A stretch of DNA of 64,000 nt, taken from Apostichopus japonicus. Its lineage: Eukaryota > Echinodermata > Holothuroidea > Aspidochirotida > Stichopodidae. Below the pieces are notes generated by a model. That model had not been told where the DNA came from. It saw only the letters and a list, made by a program, of their open reading frames with translations, and searched no databases. Shown here one piece after another: positions 12,101 to 21,756 of this stretch. Both the position numbers and the translations under genes were made by a program. Each line of letters starts with the position of its first letter. Within the stretch, counting starts at the first letter, position 1. The stretch covers positions 6,297,264-6,361,263 of the forward strand of contig NC_092583.1 in assembly GCF_037975245.1 (NCBI RefSeq), given 5' to 3'.

Positions 12101-12617
12101 AGGGCTGCTTAGGTTTAACTCTCTGAAAGAAATTGAAGACAATTTCAAAATGCCACAAGTTAGCTTTAAGGCACAATGACTGGTTACCCTATGTGACACT
12201 ACATCTACTGTGAACTGCACTGGAGGACATACAGTAGTCTGGTGTACATAAGTCACTTCAATGGTGAGGCTATATTAATGTAAACAGACTTTAGCTAGAG
12301 AAATCAAATTTATGGTCTCATAGAAGGCATTAAATCCAACTTTATATGTCAAGGTTTCAAAAGATCGGCTATTGATTATTCTGTAAATTGACCAGGGCAT
12401 TGAAAATCAGCAACAAAACACTGCACTTATGCTTATTATGTGCCTAGCTCTAAAGGTCTTAAAAATTCAAACAAACGTTGACCTACACTGGATAATCCCT
12501 GCTCTTTTCAGTTGTACACAGCAACTGAACTTGCACTACTATGACTGCTGCTTTGCACAACACTCAACAAATAAGAGCACTTACCTGGTCATTCAAAGCT
12601 GCTTTCTTTCTTGCCAT
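1..12617 (-). CDS. DNA2: DNA2 replication helicase/nuclease, N-terminal two thirds (20 exons, 3' part off the edge)
   Basis: DNA2 cleaves 5' flaps in Okazaki fragment maturation and resects broken ends; it acts in nuclei and mitochondria of animals. Coding exons in order of transcription: 12617-12585, 12122-12072, 11858-11804, 11495-11325, 10712-10650, 9984-9155, 8789-8620, 8318-8250, 7448-7287, 6818-6794, 6430-6368, 4643-4558, 3401-3273, 3113-2990, 2502-2404, 2114-1994, 1629-1467, 909-730, 559-464, 152-1. All junctions have AG/GT and compatible phases, giving about 947 residues. Landmarks matching vertebrate DNA2: SIRCMRR (Fe-S Cys532), LVHEVF (His559), GLKGKVDVT (Asp671), PLELKTGK (Glu695, Lys697), LLLYLKTG, LRNQLAF and the Cys791/794/800 cluster. 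The helicase domain lies past the left edge. The start ATG has an in-frame TGA 39 nt upstream with no ATG between. Compared with human DNA2 the protein has roughly 390 extra N-terminal residues. Confidence 0.96.
730..909 (-). CDS. DNA2: DNA2 exon after the Fe-S cluster
   Basis: Encodes INPAPLSDAALQGFNEQIHH and then LKDSHLQYFVHWYTLCILE, matching human LKQTHLEYFSLWCLMLTLE. Its 3' splice acceptor lies in one copy of a 90-bp tandem duplication (903-1082). The next exon, 464-559, encodes EKGGCCHSDLIVQRCKAED, which aligns with the start of the human beta-barrel region (EKSGSCIGNLIRMEHVKIV). Confidence 0.92.
903..1082. repeat. 90-bp tandem duplication across the DNA2 splice acceptor
   Basis: The segment beginning ATTTATCCTATGAAGTA at 903 is repeated from 993 with a few differences, both copies running on through GCAAAAAGA, AGACAAGGCCAC, ATGTTATCCAAGCTGAA. 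The left copy contains the acceptor of the exon at 730-909, so the intron carries a second copy of the same acceptor 90 bp upstream. An A/T tract follows at about 1088-1112. Confidence 0.9.
1467..1629 (-). CDS. DNA2: DNA2 exon with three Fe-S cysteines
   Basis: Encodes residues 751-805: ELIHLRNQLAFNVSKS, a linker, then DFTCGRCCHATTC. Cys791, Cys794 and Cys800 keep the C-x2-C-x5-C spacing of human CKYCSQIGNC and, with Cys532, supply all four ligands of the 4Fe-4S cluster. An extra Cys795 sits beside the second ligand. Confidence 0.94.
2404..2502 (-). CDS. DNA2: DNA2 exon with catalytic Glu and Lys
   Basis: A 99-nt phase-0 exon encoding residues 678-710, with LPLELKTGKQTNSIEHRSQ. The human equivalent is MPLELKTGKESNSIEHRSQ. 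Glu695 and Lys697 complete the D-ExK nuclease active site, so the nuclease is predicted to be active. Confidence 0.95.
2990..3113 (-). CDS. DNA2: DNA2 exon with catalytic aspartate
   Basis: Encodes residues 636-677 ending in IEDNMWSPRWGLKGKVDV, which matches human IEESIWSPRFGLKGKIDV. Asp671 is the metal-binding Asp of the D-ExK nuclease centre (human Asp277). The acceptor used is TTGGTAAG before GCCAGG; the nearby CCAG before GGATG would break the frame. Confidence 0.94.
4644..6367. other. DNA2 intron with hairpin element
   Basis: A 1.7-kb intron between the exons at 6368-6430 and 4558-4643. Apart from the hairpin at 5346-5515 I see only AT-rich unique-looking sequence. Other DNA2 introns longer than 300 bp (153-463, 910-1466, 1630-1993, 2503-2989, 3402-4557, 6819-7286, 7449-8249, 8319-8619, 8790-9154, 9985-10649, 10713-11324, 11496-11803, 12123-12584) hold nothing I can name beyond G or C runs near 7728 and 8114. 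Confidence 0.7.
5346..5515. mobile_element. Long-hairpin MITE with 9-bp target duplication
   Basis: Two nearly perfect inverted arms, 5357-5423 and 5438-5506, begin CACCGAGACGA and end CACGTG around a 14-bp loop. The direct repeat AGAGCAGGT flanks the hairpin at 5346-5354 and 5507-5515, as expected of a target-site duplication. Nine bp fits Mutator-like elements, but no transposase is present to assign a family. It lies in a DNA2 intron, away from the splice sites. Confidence 0.88.
6368..6430 (-). CDS. DNA2: DNA2 exon with nuclease motif I histidine
   Basis: A 63-nt phase-0 exon encoding GIDKGNKAMILGTLVHEVFDK, residues 544-564. The GTLVHEVF core matches the human GTVLHEVF motif. His559 is the conserved histidine of the RecB-like nuclease fold. 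Confidence 0.92.
7287..7448 (-). CDS. DNA2: DNA2 exon with first Fe-S cysteine
   Basis: Encodes residues 481-535, including GDLLAVHGKW, GFIIYKPDFLVTGT and SIRCMRR. The segment aligns with human GDIIHLEG, LILYPDMLISGT and SIRCMRR. Cys532 corresponds to human Cys136, the first of four ligands of the Fe-S cluster that staples the nuclease domain. The exon ends after two bases of the next Arg codon, completed by the 25-nt exon at 6794-6818 (SVFDQFFK). Confidence 0.94.
9155..9984 (-). CDS. DNA2: DNA2 large N-terminal exon, mostly disordered region
   Basis: An 830-nt exon coding for residues 125-401. It is rich in Ser, Thr, Lys and Glu and has no recognisable fold. The motif IPETP occurs twice near its start (IPETPEG at the splice junction, then VIPETPPS). 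Basic clusters such as KSRKSKLSRKYGHSKR could serve in nuclear import. The end, EWDYINESLLAALDEDNLEEQL, is an acidic amphipathic segment lying where the short helix of vertebrate DNA2 begins; a role in RPA binding is possible but unproven. This exon supplies most of the extension relative to human DNA2. Confidence 0.88.
12072..12122 (-). CDS. DNA2: DNA2 coding exon 2 with PIP-box motif
   Basis: This 51-nt exon, phase 0 at both ends, encodes residues 12-28 and contains KPKQPSIMNFFTK. Gln17-x-x-Ile20-x-x-Phe23-Phe24 fits the canonical PCNA-interacting consensus Q-x-x-[ILM]-x-x-[FY]-[FY], with basic residues on both sides, as is common in working PIP boxes. It sits close to the N terminus, a usual place for such motifs. 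PCNA binding is inferred from the motif only. Confidence 0.85.
12585..12617 (-). CDS. DNA2: DNA2 coding exon 1 (start codon)
   Basis: Encodes MARKKAALNDQ, 33 nt, and ends in phase 0 at a GTAAGT donor. An in-frame stop lies upstream in the leader, so this ATG is the first usable one in the frame. The exon joins directly in phase 0 to the exon carrying the PIP-like motif. Confidence 0.85.
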
Positions 12618-12662
12618 CTTTTCAAACTCTGAATGACATACCAGCAAGCTTTGTCAATTAAC
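12618..12662 (-). other. Probable DNA2 5' UTR segment with an upstream splice acceptor
   Basis: Just 5' of the DNA2 start codon the minus strand reads cttacag then GTTAATTGAC, which looks like a 3' splice site. This suggests a short leader piece followed by an intron and one or more non-coding exons further right, perhaps in the 14.6-15.1 kb region. This is inference from the splice motif; the transcription start is not visible. Confidence 0.4.
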
Positions 12663-15600
12663 CTGTAAGATGAAGTACTCATTTACATTAGGAATGAATT
12701 AGTTTTGGTAATGTACTTAGCAAAACTAGGTACAAATCTTCAAGAACCAGTTTCTTTTTGTGTATTATGTACATAAGTATCAGCTCTGCTGCTACTGTAT
12801 ATGTTTGGTTCCAAAGTAATGAATGTAGAAATACCATTCTAGACCTTGTTTTATTTGTTATGTAAAGAACAAAGCAGGTATCTTATAACCCATTTTTGTA
12901 ACTCCTGGATACCAAAGTTGAAATAAATTGCTGTAATAACTAACATTCATTTGGTGAGAATAGGAGGATGTGTCACTGTTATTTTGACTAGCAATCTCTG
13001 AGTAGCCTAGGCCTAGAATTAGCCTAGAAGTGACTTGTCAGGTTTTGCAATGTTGTCAAACAAACACTTGTTATAAGTGACACTAGTCTATAACTACTGC
13101 TTTCCATGATTCCATCACCTTTTCCATCAAGCTCACAGTTGGATGGTGCTTGGTAGTGTGCAGTAACTTTGCCTGTTACCTAAACTTGCATAGTTTGTGA
13201 TAAATCAGCATATGTACAGTAGGGTAAATGCACGTAATTTAGGCCTCGACCAATTCTAGGCCATCTACACATTGTATGGCACACAGAAAGTGTTCAGCTT
13301 GAGGATATGATCAGGTGACTTTGGTATGTGATTTTTGCAACTTTCTTCTTCCCGGTAGTTAAAAACCACTAACATATTTGTTTTAGTGAAGAGCATTTAT
13401 TGTGTCTCAAACTTGTACATTAGTCAGCCCATCTGCCAAATTTGCCATTCTTAGATATTGAGCAATTGACACATTTTTTATTTTCAACAAATTTATTTTG
13501 CATAATTGGTGCCAAACCAATTGGAAACTTCTACAGAATGTTTGCAGATGGTAGATTTTTTTTTTGTAAACCATCTAACACTGTGGTACTGTATATGGTA
13601 ATCTGTTAACATTATGATGGAGACCAGATATTGGCCACAGAATTATGCAATGTATCTAATTTTGGCCGATCATGTAAGTATGGAGTTCATGGATATTGCA
13701 GTTGCTTTGCTGCAGAAAGGCAACTGTATAGAAAAGTTACTAAAACAACACAACTAGGGTAGTGGTTAGAACTAACTTTTGAAATTCAATAAATTATGAA
13801 TGCCATTTTACGATATTTAAGTTTCTGTTCAGGAGATATATGATATGTTAATTGATATAAGTTAATCAAGCGGCCTAAATTACAATCACACACCGCCTAC
13901 CTGGGACATACGTTTTATTGTGAAAAAAGTGAGTTTGAAAAGAATTATTATAGACTACCAACTCTGAACACTGATGTTAAAAAACCATACCATGTGATGG
14001 AAAAGCTTAGAGAAGATATTTCAGTGGTAATGTGGCATGAATGATTATGCTTTGGCGGCGTAATATAGGTGCATTTACCCTAGTTGCAATGAGTGCAATG
14101 TTAGTTGCCGTTGTTTACATCTTAAATGCAGTGCAATCTAGGCCTAGGTCCTACATAGCTTTCACAAAACATCTAGTAACTTATAGCTATAATTGATACA
14201 AACACTAAATTCTACTTTGCAGCACTTTTATTAAGCATTTAACACATTAAGCTAGGTATACCTGAATCATTTTAAAGGCTACAAGTAAAACTAACTAACA
14301 TTAACAACTGTAAATTGTAATGCATGACAACATTTTGGGTAATTCCTTTTGTAAATTAGGTAAGCCTAGGCGTAATGGTCTTGACTCGGGACCTTGGCAA
14401 GCAACAAGCAAAACTTGAGCCTAACGTTAGTCTTAGCCTTCCTCATTCTAGCATAATCTAAGTTAGTGATAGAAGTAGATGAAATCATTTAGGCTACCCT
14501 GTTGTAGTATAGGCCTAGGCCAACCTAACTAAAACGACGATTGGGTGAATAGCTCCCAACCAAAACAAAGTAGCCTAGGCTGTGATACCTCCATAACCAA
14601 GCTTACATTTAATGGAACATAATATCAGGTAATTAACGTAGGCCTATGCCATCACACATCAACAGTTTACGTTCAACATTGCTAAAATATGTTACCATTT
14701 ATGAAAACATAAAGTACGTGTCCCCCACAAACCGCGGAATATACGAACACAAACGGTTTGGATTTGCGAACTCCAAATGCCAAAGAAAAGAATCAGTTCC
14801 ACGAAAAAAAAGAGGAGTACTTGCATTTGCGACGTAACAGCTCTATATTCCGTTACCATTTAATTAAAAACACGTTGCTTCGAACGAAGCTACGACCAAA
14901 ACTCAAAGAATTCATCATTCACCTCAGAATTTGGAATGCATTTTAGCCTGTGCCAAGCGATCTTCGACGTATTTTATTTGTAAGTCAACATGCGCGTGCG
15001 AATTTCCCGCTGGAATACCAAATTTGATTACGGAAGCGTATAAAGCAGGTTCCCATAATGATGAAGAGCTTCACTGCCAAAATTTCTCCCTGAAATTTCG
15101 GCTAATAAGTGTGTATCAGTCAAAGGTGTGTAAGGATATGTCCCCGTTTCGAGTTAATTCTGGAGGTGCAAAATTGGATACCCGAAACATAAAGTGACGA
15201 ATACTAAAAACCAAGGGGTAAGGCATACACAGACATATTATTTTTACAGATAGTAGGCTAGGGCGTCGATTTGAGACCGATTTTTTTTGTTTCAAATTTG
15301 TCAGAGGTTCAATACAAGTTTTCACCGTTAATCACATGTCTCTTTCAGATACTCACTCTTTGTAACAAGTGAGGTGAAATTTATCATTGAATTTGAAACT
15401 GTTATATACTACTCGTAAGCTAATAAGTTTATTGATTGTCACGAATAGGTATGCAGTTTTGAAACTATTTGCTATGTGATAATGAGAAGGCATGCAGCCT
15501 GAATCACTTGCATATTAATTTACATGCAACTGCCATGAGGACAATCTTTTATACTTTATATTGAATTTGGCCTGGTAATATGGTACGCATCACCAACTTT

Positions 15601-18600
15601 TCTAGTACTCTGTGCTTGGTGGATCATTCCACTCATACTTCTCTAATTTTTAAATTCTGGTTAAGAAAGCGTTATTGAAAGGGCTAAGGGAGTTGCCAAG
15701 AAAGTTTTGTGAAGGAAGACGGCTCCGAATATTAGCCGTTGGGAGTTAGGAATTTGGCTTCCTTGTTTCAGCCACCGGATTTGGCATCGTGAATTTGCGG
15801 CCAGTAATCTTCCTTGGGGTCCACGGAATTGGCTCCATATACCACTCACCTTTATTTAACTTCAATTTGGCTCTGCTATTAGGGCCACCGAACGTTGGGA
15901 GGCCGTTGGTTTTGCCACTAAACGACTGGGGACAGAACATGTTATAATTTTTGCTCAGTCTTAGCCGTAAAATATGTGTAATCTGCAAGAGGTGATATAA
16001 GGACATATCTTACTGGTGAAATTACCGAGAACAAGCCGTTCATCTTGTTACCAGTGAGTACTCTTATATAATTAGGCATAAGTTTGTGTAATATTTGTAA
16101 GACTAGCAATTCAGTATATGCATAATTAATACCGGTAATTCGCATTTCGTTTGCATAAATTGCCAAAGGGGCAAAACTGAAGTCAAATACAGTCAAACGA
16201 ATTTGAAGATCAGTGGTTTATACCAAAATTCAAAACATACAAAACGTTCTCCCATAAGTTACGTCAAAATTCCCTGTATTATTAATATATGGTTAAGTTA
16301 AATAGCTGGAAGAGAACTGTCTAAACGCCGCGTTGCAGCTTGCGTGCTTGGAATACCTTAACAGAAATTCCATTTTCTGATATGTTTCTCTGCTTTTTTT
16401 TTATGTCGATTCAAGGTACTGAACACGAAATATCTCAAAATCCAACCACTTCCGGGGCCACCAAGACTTTCAGGTAAATTCCATAGAAATGTTTCCCCTT
16501 TACATGTATTTTGTGTTAAAAATTCTCTATGGCAGAACAAGGAACAGCTAGACCGCCACGAGGAACTCCCTTTACCCCCACTAGGGCCCTGAAATACATT
16601 CCAGAGAAATATAAGTATATTCTTCTTTCTGACATGTATTTTTGTGCTCCAAAGTCGTTACAAGAACTATGTAAAACTTTCTGAGGACCTGTACTTCCAG
16701 ACAAGAGCAGTGCACGGTCGTTATTATACAGCACCTTGTCGTTTTGTTAGTTTTTCGAAACGATCTTCAGTTAGTTGTTCAGCTGCAATTCAATCTCGAA
16801 ATCGGTCTCTTGAAAATGGTGAATGAACGAATGAAATGACATTCAAATTTTGTCAGTGGCACTCTGCCAGGACGTTACATTGATGACTCACACTTAATCT
16901 GAAAATAACTGTTCTGCATACTTGTCTTCATACACGCCTAGTCCTTTCTTAATTATGATTTTTACCGTTACGTTTTGCATGGTATGTGGAACTAATCGAA
17001 TTTGAAATTGTTGATGTTTGACACTAGTACGATTATTTTGTCAAAACTGTATTCTTTTGAAGGGAGTGTACGTTATTTAGCACATATAGCATCTCGTTAA
17101 AAAGGTAAGCATTCAGATTTTACAATTTTTTAGCGTTTAACGTTGTAATTTTGGGATTTTGATAGTTTTACCACGTGTGTCGTCTTTAAGATATTCCTTC
17201 ATCACTTCCGTCACGGAAATAAATACGATGCTTTGTGGCTTCCGTAGAAAAAAAAAACTTCTAACGTCAGGGAATAATGCATTTTTCAAGGAACGCCAAA
17301 GGGTACTTCAAGGCATTGTTAACGAAGAAGTACACCGTATATAATACACTGTTTACGGTTAACACACGGTATGGATAGCGCAATGATCCGCTTTATGAAA
17401 TTTAAGATAGATCAAAGTGCATCTAGTAAATACGAATAATTTACAGGTTGGGAAGCTTCTTTTTCCTCAACCAGCGGCCATTTTCTAACTTTACGAGGTG
17501 GGCAACATTGGATTTTTTTCACTCCATGTAAGTATATAATATGTTCAACATCGTTAAAACCACTGGTTAGGGCCTATGTTTTTGTTTTTAATGCAAAACC
17601 AAACACTGAATGTAGAACAAGTTAAGTTTTCATTGAATCCAGTATATTTTACCAAACAGGGACGACGTGTAAAGCTGCAAACTTACGGATACAAACTCAG
17701 CTCCATATAATGCACTTGATCAGAAGCATACACCAATTGGGTTTTAAGATGTACCTCCTTCTACAGTTCTACCCTTACCCCGTAAATATGTTTCCAAGAA
17801 AGAAATTAGAAGAGAGGTCCACGCGCATATATAAGCTGCTCAAATTTTCGGCGATTCTGCGAAATTTTAACAATTTGTATATTCGAAGTTCCACAGATTA
17901 TGACATGTATGAAACAAAGAGATCATCTTATTGCCTGTCATCTTCTTTGCAAAGATCCAACTGAATGATCCACATCTTGAGGCAAAGTACATCTCTATAA
18001 AGGCAAAGGGAATGCAAATACCCCTATAGTTCATGAATACGATCAAGTATTTATTGGTAACTGACTGCAATATTGTAACCTGACATATTTCTTCGGCGGA
18101 ATGACGTTTATAACCTTTGAGTAAGATTGTCACAGGTGTTCTTACGTTCATTTAGTATGTAATGCTTTATATAGATTGAAAGACTATTAGAAAGTATTAT
18201 TGTTTTGTTTATACATCCACTAACATATATATCGGCAGAGGCCATATTACTTTCACCCAATTTTAACTGTTAAGGTGAGGTGGTACTGTGTGACCTCTCC
18301 ACCCCTTAGGATCTCACTCCTGAACCATAGCCACAGTGAGAAAACCACTTATCTCAACAATCTAAATGATAATATGACATATAGTGTTTTCGGGCACATG
18401 ACCCCCGCCCCCGGTTTATTTCTTAAACAAATGACTCAAAAGTGACCATTTCATTATATAGAGTGACCTATTTCAGGAAAAGTAGGCTTTTTCCATTTCT
18501 GTTATTTAAAAGTGCCCTTTTGCTATTTCAACATTGCCCTTTTGTTGGAAAGGCATATATGATTTTGATGAAACATGTGCAGGGCTGTTGAAAAATTAAG

Positions 18601-21600
18601 ACAAAAGTAGAAAACTTGTCCATATGTGGAAATTTAAGGCATCCATGATACTTGAACTTGTGTAAGGAATGCAGAGAGGATCCATTTTGTCGGGAAGTTT
18701 TGAGGTAATTGAAAGATATGCCGTCTAAAATCAAACTCATAAGAAAATCCTAATGCCCCTCAGGGCATAATGCGAAGTTTGCGACCACTCTGCAGATTAA
18801 ACCCTTTAGCTTCCACGCGCCCTGACGTTAAACTATATCATCGTTACATCAAATAAACGAAGTGTTATTTGGTCAGATATATAGCAAGGTAAATTATAAA
18901 TCACATTAAGCATGAATACATGCCTAACATCGATTGCACGTATATGTTTATGGATTCAGTGTTCTTTACAAACTGCCTTACTCTCTTCTGTTTCTGCTTC
19001 ATTATCTCCTTCATCTCTCTACTTCAATACTACACCAACAAACTCACCGAATAGAGTAGATCACCAATCTTTAAACTGATAAACTACAAGCTATAAGTAT
19101 TTACTTCTGCAAGCTTTCTATTAAGGCTTAAAGAATGTAAACGACCAAGACCCGATCAATATTGCGAAACCCATTAAGGTGTTTTGTAGCGGTCAAAAGG
19201 AGAATTTACCATCATCATTGAAACCGAAACAAGAATATTCGATTTGTACCTGCGCGTGAAAGATCAATAAAGTGATAATTGTTAGACCTGAGCCAATGAG
19301 GTGTTGTAAGTTTATTTTGGAGTAAACGTATAGTGCTACTAAGGCGTAGAGACCATCACACTCATTACAACATATTCTATCATCTGGGGATACACTCCGA
19401 TGGTAAGTATTATTTTCGTAAATATTTGCATCTGCACATCTTCGGAAAACAGCTTTTGAAGAAAGTCAGTCAATATAATTTCAGCCTTTCAGAGCTGTAA
19501 GTTTTTGACATACAAATATTACAACCAAACGTTGTGCACGTTCTTATAGTTGACCGCAAATGAAACATAAACGGTTCTTACACGATTTAGGCAATAAATA
19601 GGATACCTTCAGTAAACATGTCTGACTGGTAACATAGGAATATAATCCACAAGACGTTTTAAATAAATATTCCATTGAAATTGTACCAAAAGCGAGCTCA
19701 GTTGAATAAAACGAGTATCATGTAATATATGCAGCATGTGCAAAACAGTGTTTTGCTTGTTTTAAAACGTGAAGGACTTTTTCTACTTTAGAGGTTGATG
19801 TACTTGAAGATGATGGACTCATATAGTTTGTAGATAATTTATAAGCTCTAAAGCCATTGTAGTGAAACTTAGAGCCTTGTACCCAGTTGAACGCTAATAA
19901 ACCTCAAGTGAACAAACCTCGAAACGAAATGTAGAAAAGTTGAATAAAAATAGCACAAGGATGCTTTACCTCGTAAATATATATTCTGTTAAGCATTTTC
20001 TTAGATTTTTGCAAATGCCTCGAATTAGTGTCAAATTAGTGTTTAGACAGTTTTGAGCAGCATCATGGTTCCACCCAGTCTTCTCTTTATCTAAATGCCT
20101 ACTAACAAAGTCCCTATACATTTGCTGCACGACCTCTGTCGCGTATATATAACGAAGCTTCTTGAAGAAAGTATTTCTCCGATTGGACTCTATTGGTTCA
20201 GTGTTAGTTGAGGTATACAAAACCACGTAACAATGTACAGATAGCAGAGAAGAACATTATATTATCCAAAATAACACAATTATAGCCAAATATGACTACT
20301 ATTACACACGTAAATATAGTCTATAAAACTAATAAAAACCAAACATTTTTTTATATTCTTGTTAAATTTCATGATAAATTTACGAAGTTAATTTGGAATC
20401 ACTTTTTTTACAAGAAAACCAGATACACACACGTGTCGCTTGATTACATGGCTCGTTGTTCAGTGGTGTGCACATGGGTTCAAAGGTCGAGGGTGTGGGG
20501 TGCGAATTCAAACTTTCCACCTATACTGATTAAGGGTTGGGAATAAACTTTTGTGGAATGGCCAGAGGCGAATGAAGCATTTTATACTGAGGGGATCCCC
20601 TGGGGTATTTGAAGCCGGCTCCTATCTCAAATGGTGCAAATGTGAGGCAAATTTATGTCTATATAATTAGCTCTAAACGCAAACTTGTGTTTATATAAAT
20701 AATGATAAACTCCAACATTTCCCCACTGATTAAAATATAGTAACCTTAACCTTAATCTTAATGGGAGGGACACATACGAATTAACTATTTTAAAAAGGAG
20801 CAGTGCAGCCATGGTGCCATTGGAGCCGACTCCCATGTAAGGTCAAATGGTGCATTCTGGGACATATTTTGGTTATAAATTAGGTCCATAAGTAGCTTTA
20901 AACACAAGGTTTTGCCAATTAATCTATGCATGAAGTTGAACGGGGCAAAGAATGCTAAAATCCCTCGACTGAACTATTTCCCCCGACTGGGAGGGGGGGC
21001 GGCATGGACCCTCCCCGTTTGTAAAGGCCACTTTTGGTGTCAACGAGAAAGTAAATTATTGTAGGTTGTCCCTGAATATGAACAATTGTCAACATTGTCA
21101 ACAATCATGATAACTCTTATATTTCGAACACACATTTATACAGTAGGCCTAGAAACCGATAAAGGGAAACTAATATGCCAGAAGATGCTGAAGCTTCAAT
21201 ACTATTACACTGTCAGTGTGTGTGGGTGCCGTACAAAAGTGCAATACTCGGACAATACTCGGACTCGATTATCACATTCGCAGCCTGATCGATAATAAAT
21301 AGACTTACGGTAGTGGATGGGCTACTTGGCAAAATAATGTTCAGTACTAGGCCTATTAGTATTTGCATTCCTAAAGTAAAGATTGGAGTTATTAGCTCCT
21401 AAGCATACCTCGTTATACCTCTATATACTTAGATAGAGTCTCTGATATGATATGATTGGCCATTGTGCAAAGTAACATATATTTGCCCCACTTAATTATG
21501 TTGCATTATTTCATTGTCACATAGTAAACTATCTGCCATGTTGACACACGTAAGCAAAGAAAGAGTACAAACTATATATGCTGTTGGTCCACTTCTGTAC

Positions 21601-21756
21601 AATCTTGAGTGTCCACTTAAAGTAATAACCTATTGATCAGCAGAGAGCCTATGTAAAGCAAGTCCATACTAAGGCCAATCTTTTGTTTGTGTAGGTTGAC
21701 TTGTTGACAGGTCCATACTCTGTCGGTACAGAGTTATCTGTTTTGCTCTTATACAG
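12663..21756. other. Long non-coding stretch between DNA2 and the unrecognised gene
   Basis: Nine kilobases with no ORF that resembles a protein. It holds the TA-flanked MITE at 13222-14080 and diverged repeat-like sequence near 15.7-15.9 kb, 16.4-16.7 kb and 18.4-18.6 kb. The two flanking genes are divergent, so their promoters and any non-coding first exons should lie here. A good donor (ATG then GTAAGT) occurs at about 19402 on the plus strand but does not join the next coding exon in phase, so it is not called. Confidence 0.6.
13222..14080. mobile_element. Mariner-type MITE flanked by TA
   Basis: The left end TAGGGTAAATGCACGTAATT and the right end, read inverted as TAGGGTAAATGCACCTATAT, form terminal inverted repeats of about 20 bp. 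They are flanked by TA on both sides (13220-13221 and 14081-14082), the target used by Tc1/mariner elements. The 859-bp interior has no transposase ORF, so this is a non-autonomous element. A second inverted pair, AATTTAGGCC near 13237 and GGCCTAAATT near 13872, lies just inside. Confidence 0.78.

Noticed and set aside
14646-15197. Overlapping plus-strand ORFs of 62-88 codons
   Set aside because: No protein likeness and no splice signals in phase. The region is more likely promoter or non-coding first-exon DNA of DNA2.
19371-19402. Possible first exon ending ATG at a strong GTAAGT donor
   Set aside because: Direct joining to the exon at 21757 is out of phase, so at least one unseen exon would be needed; not called.
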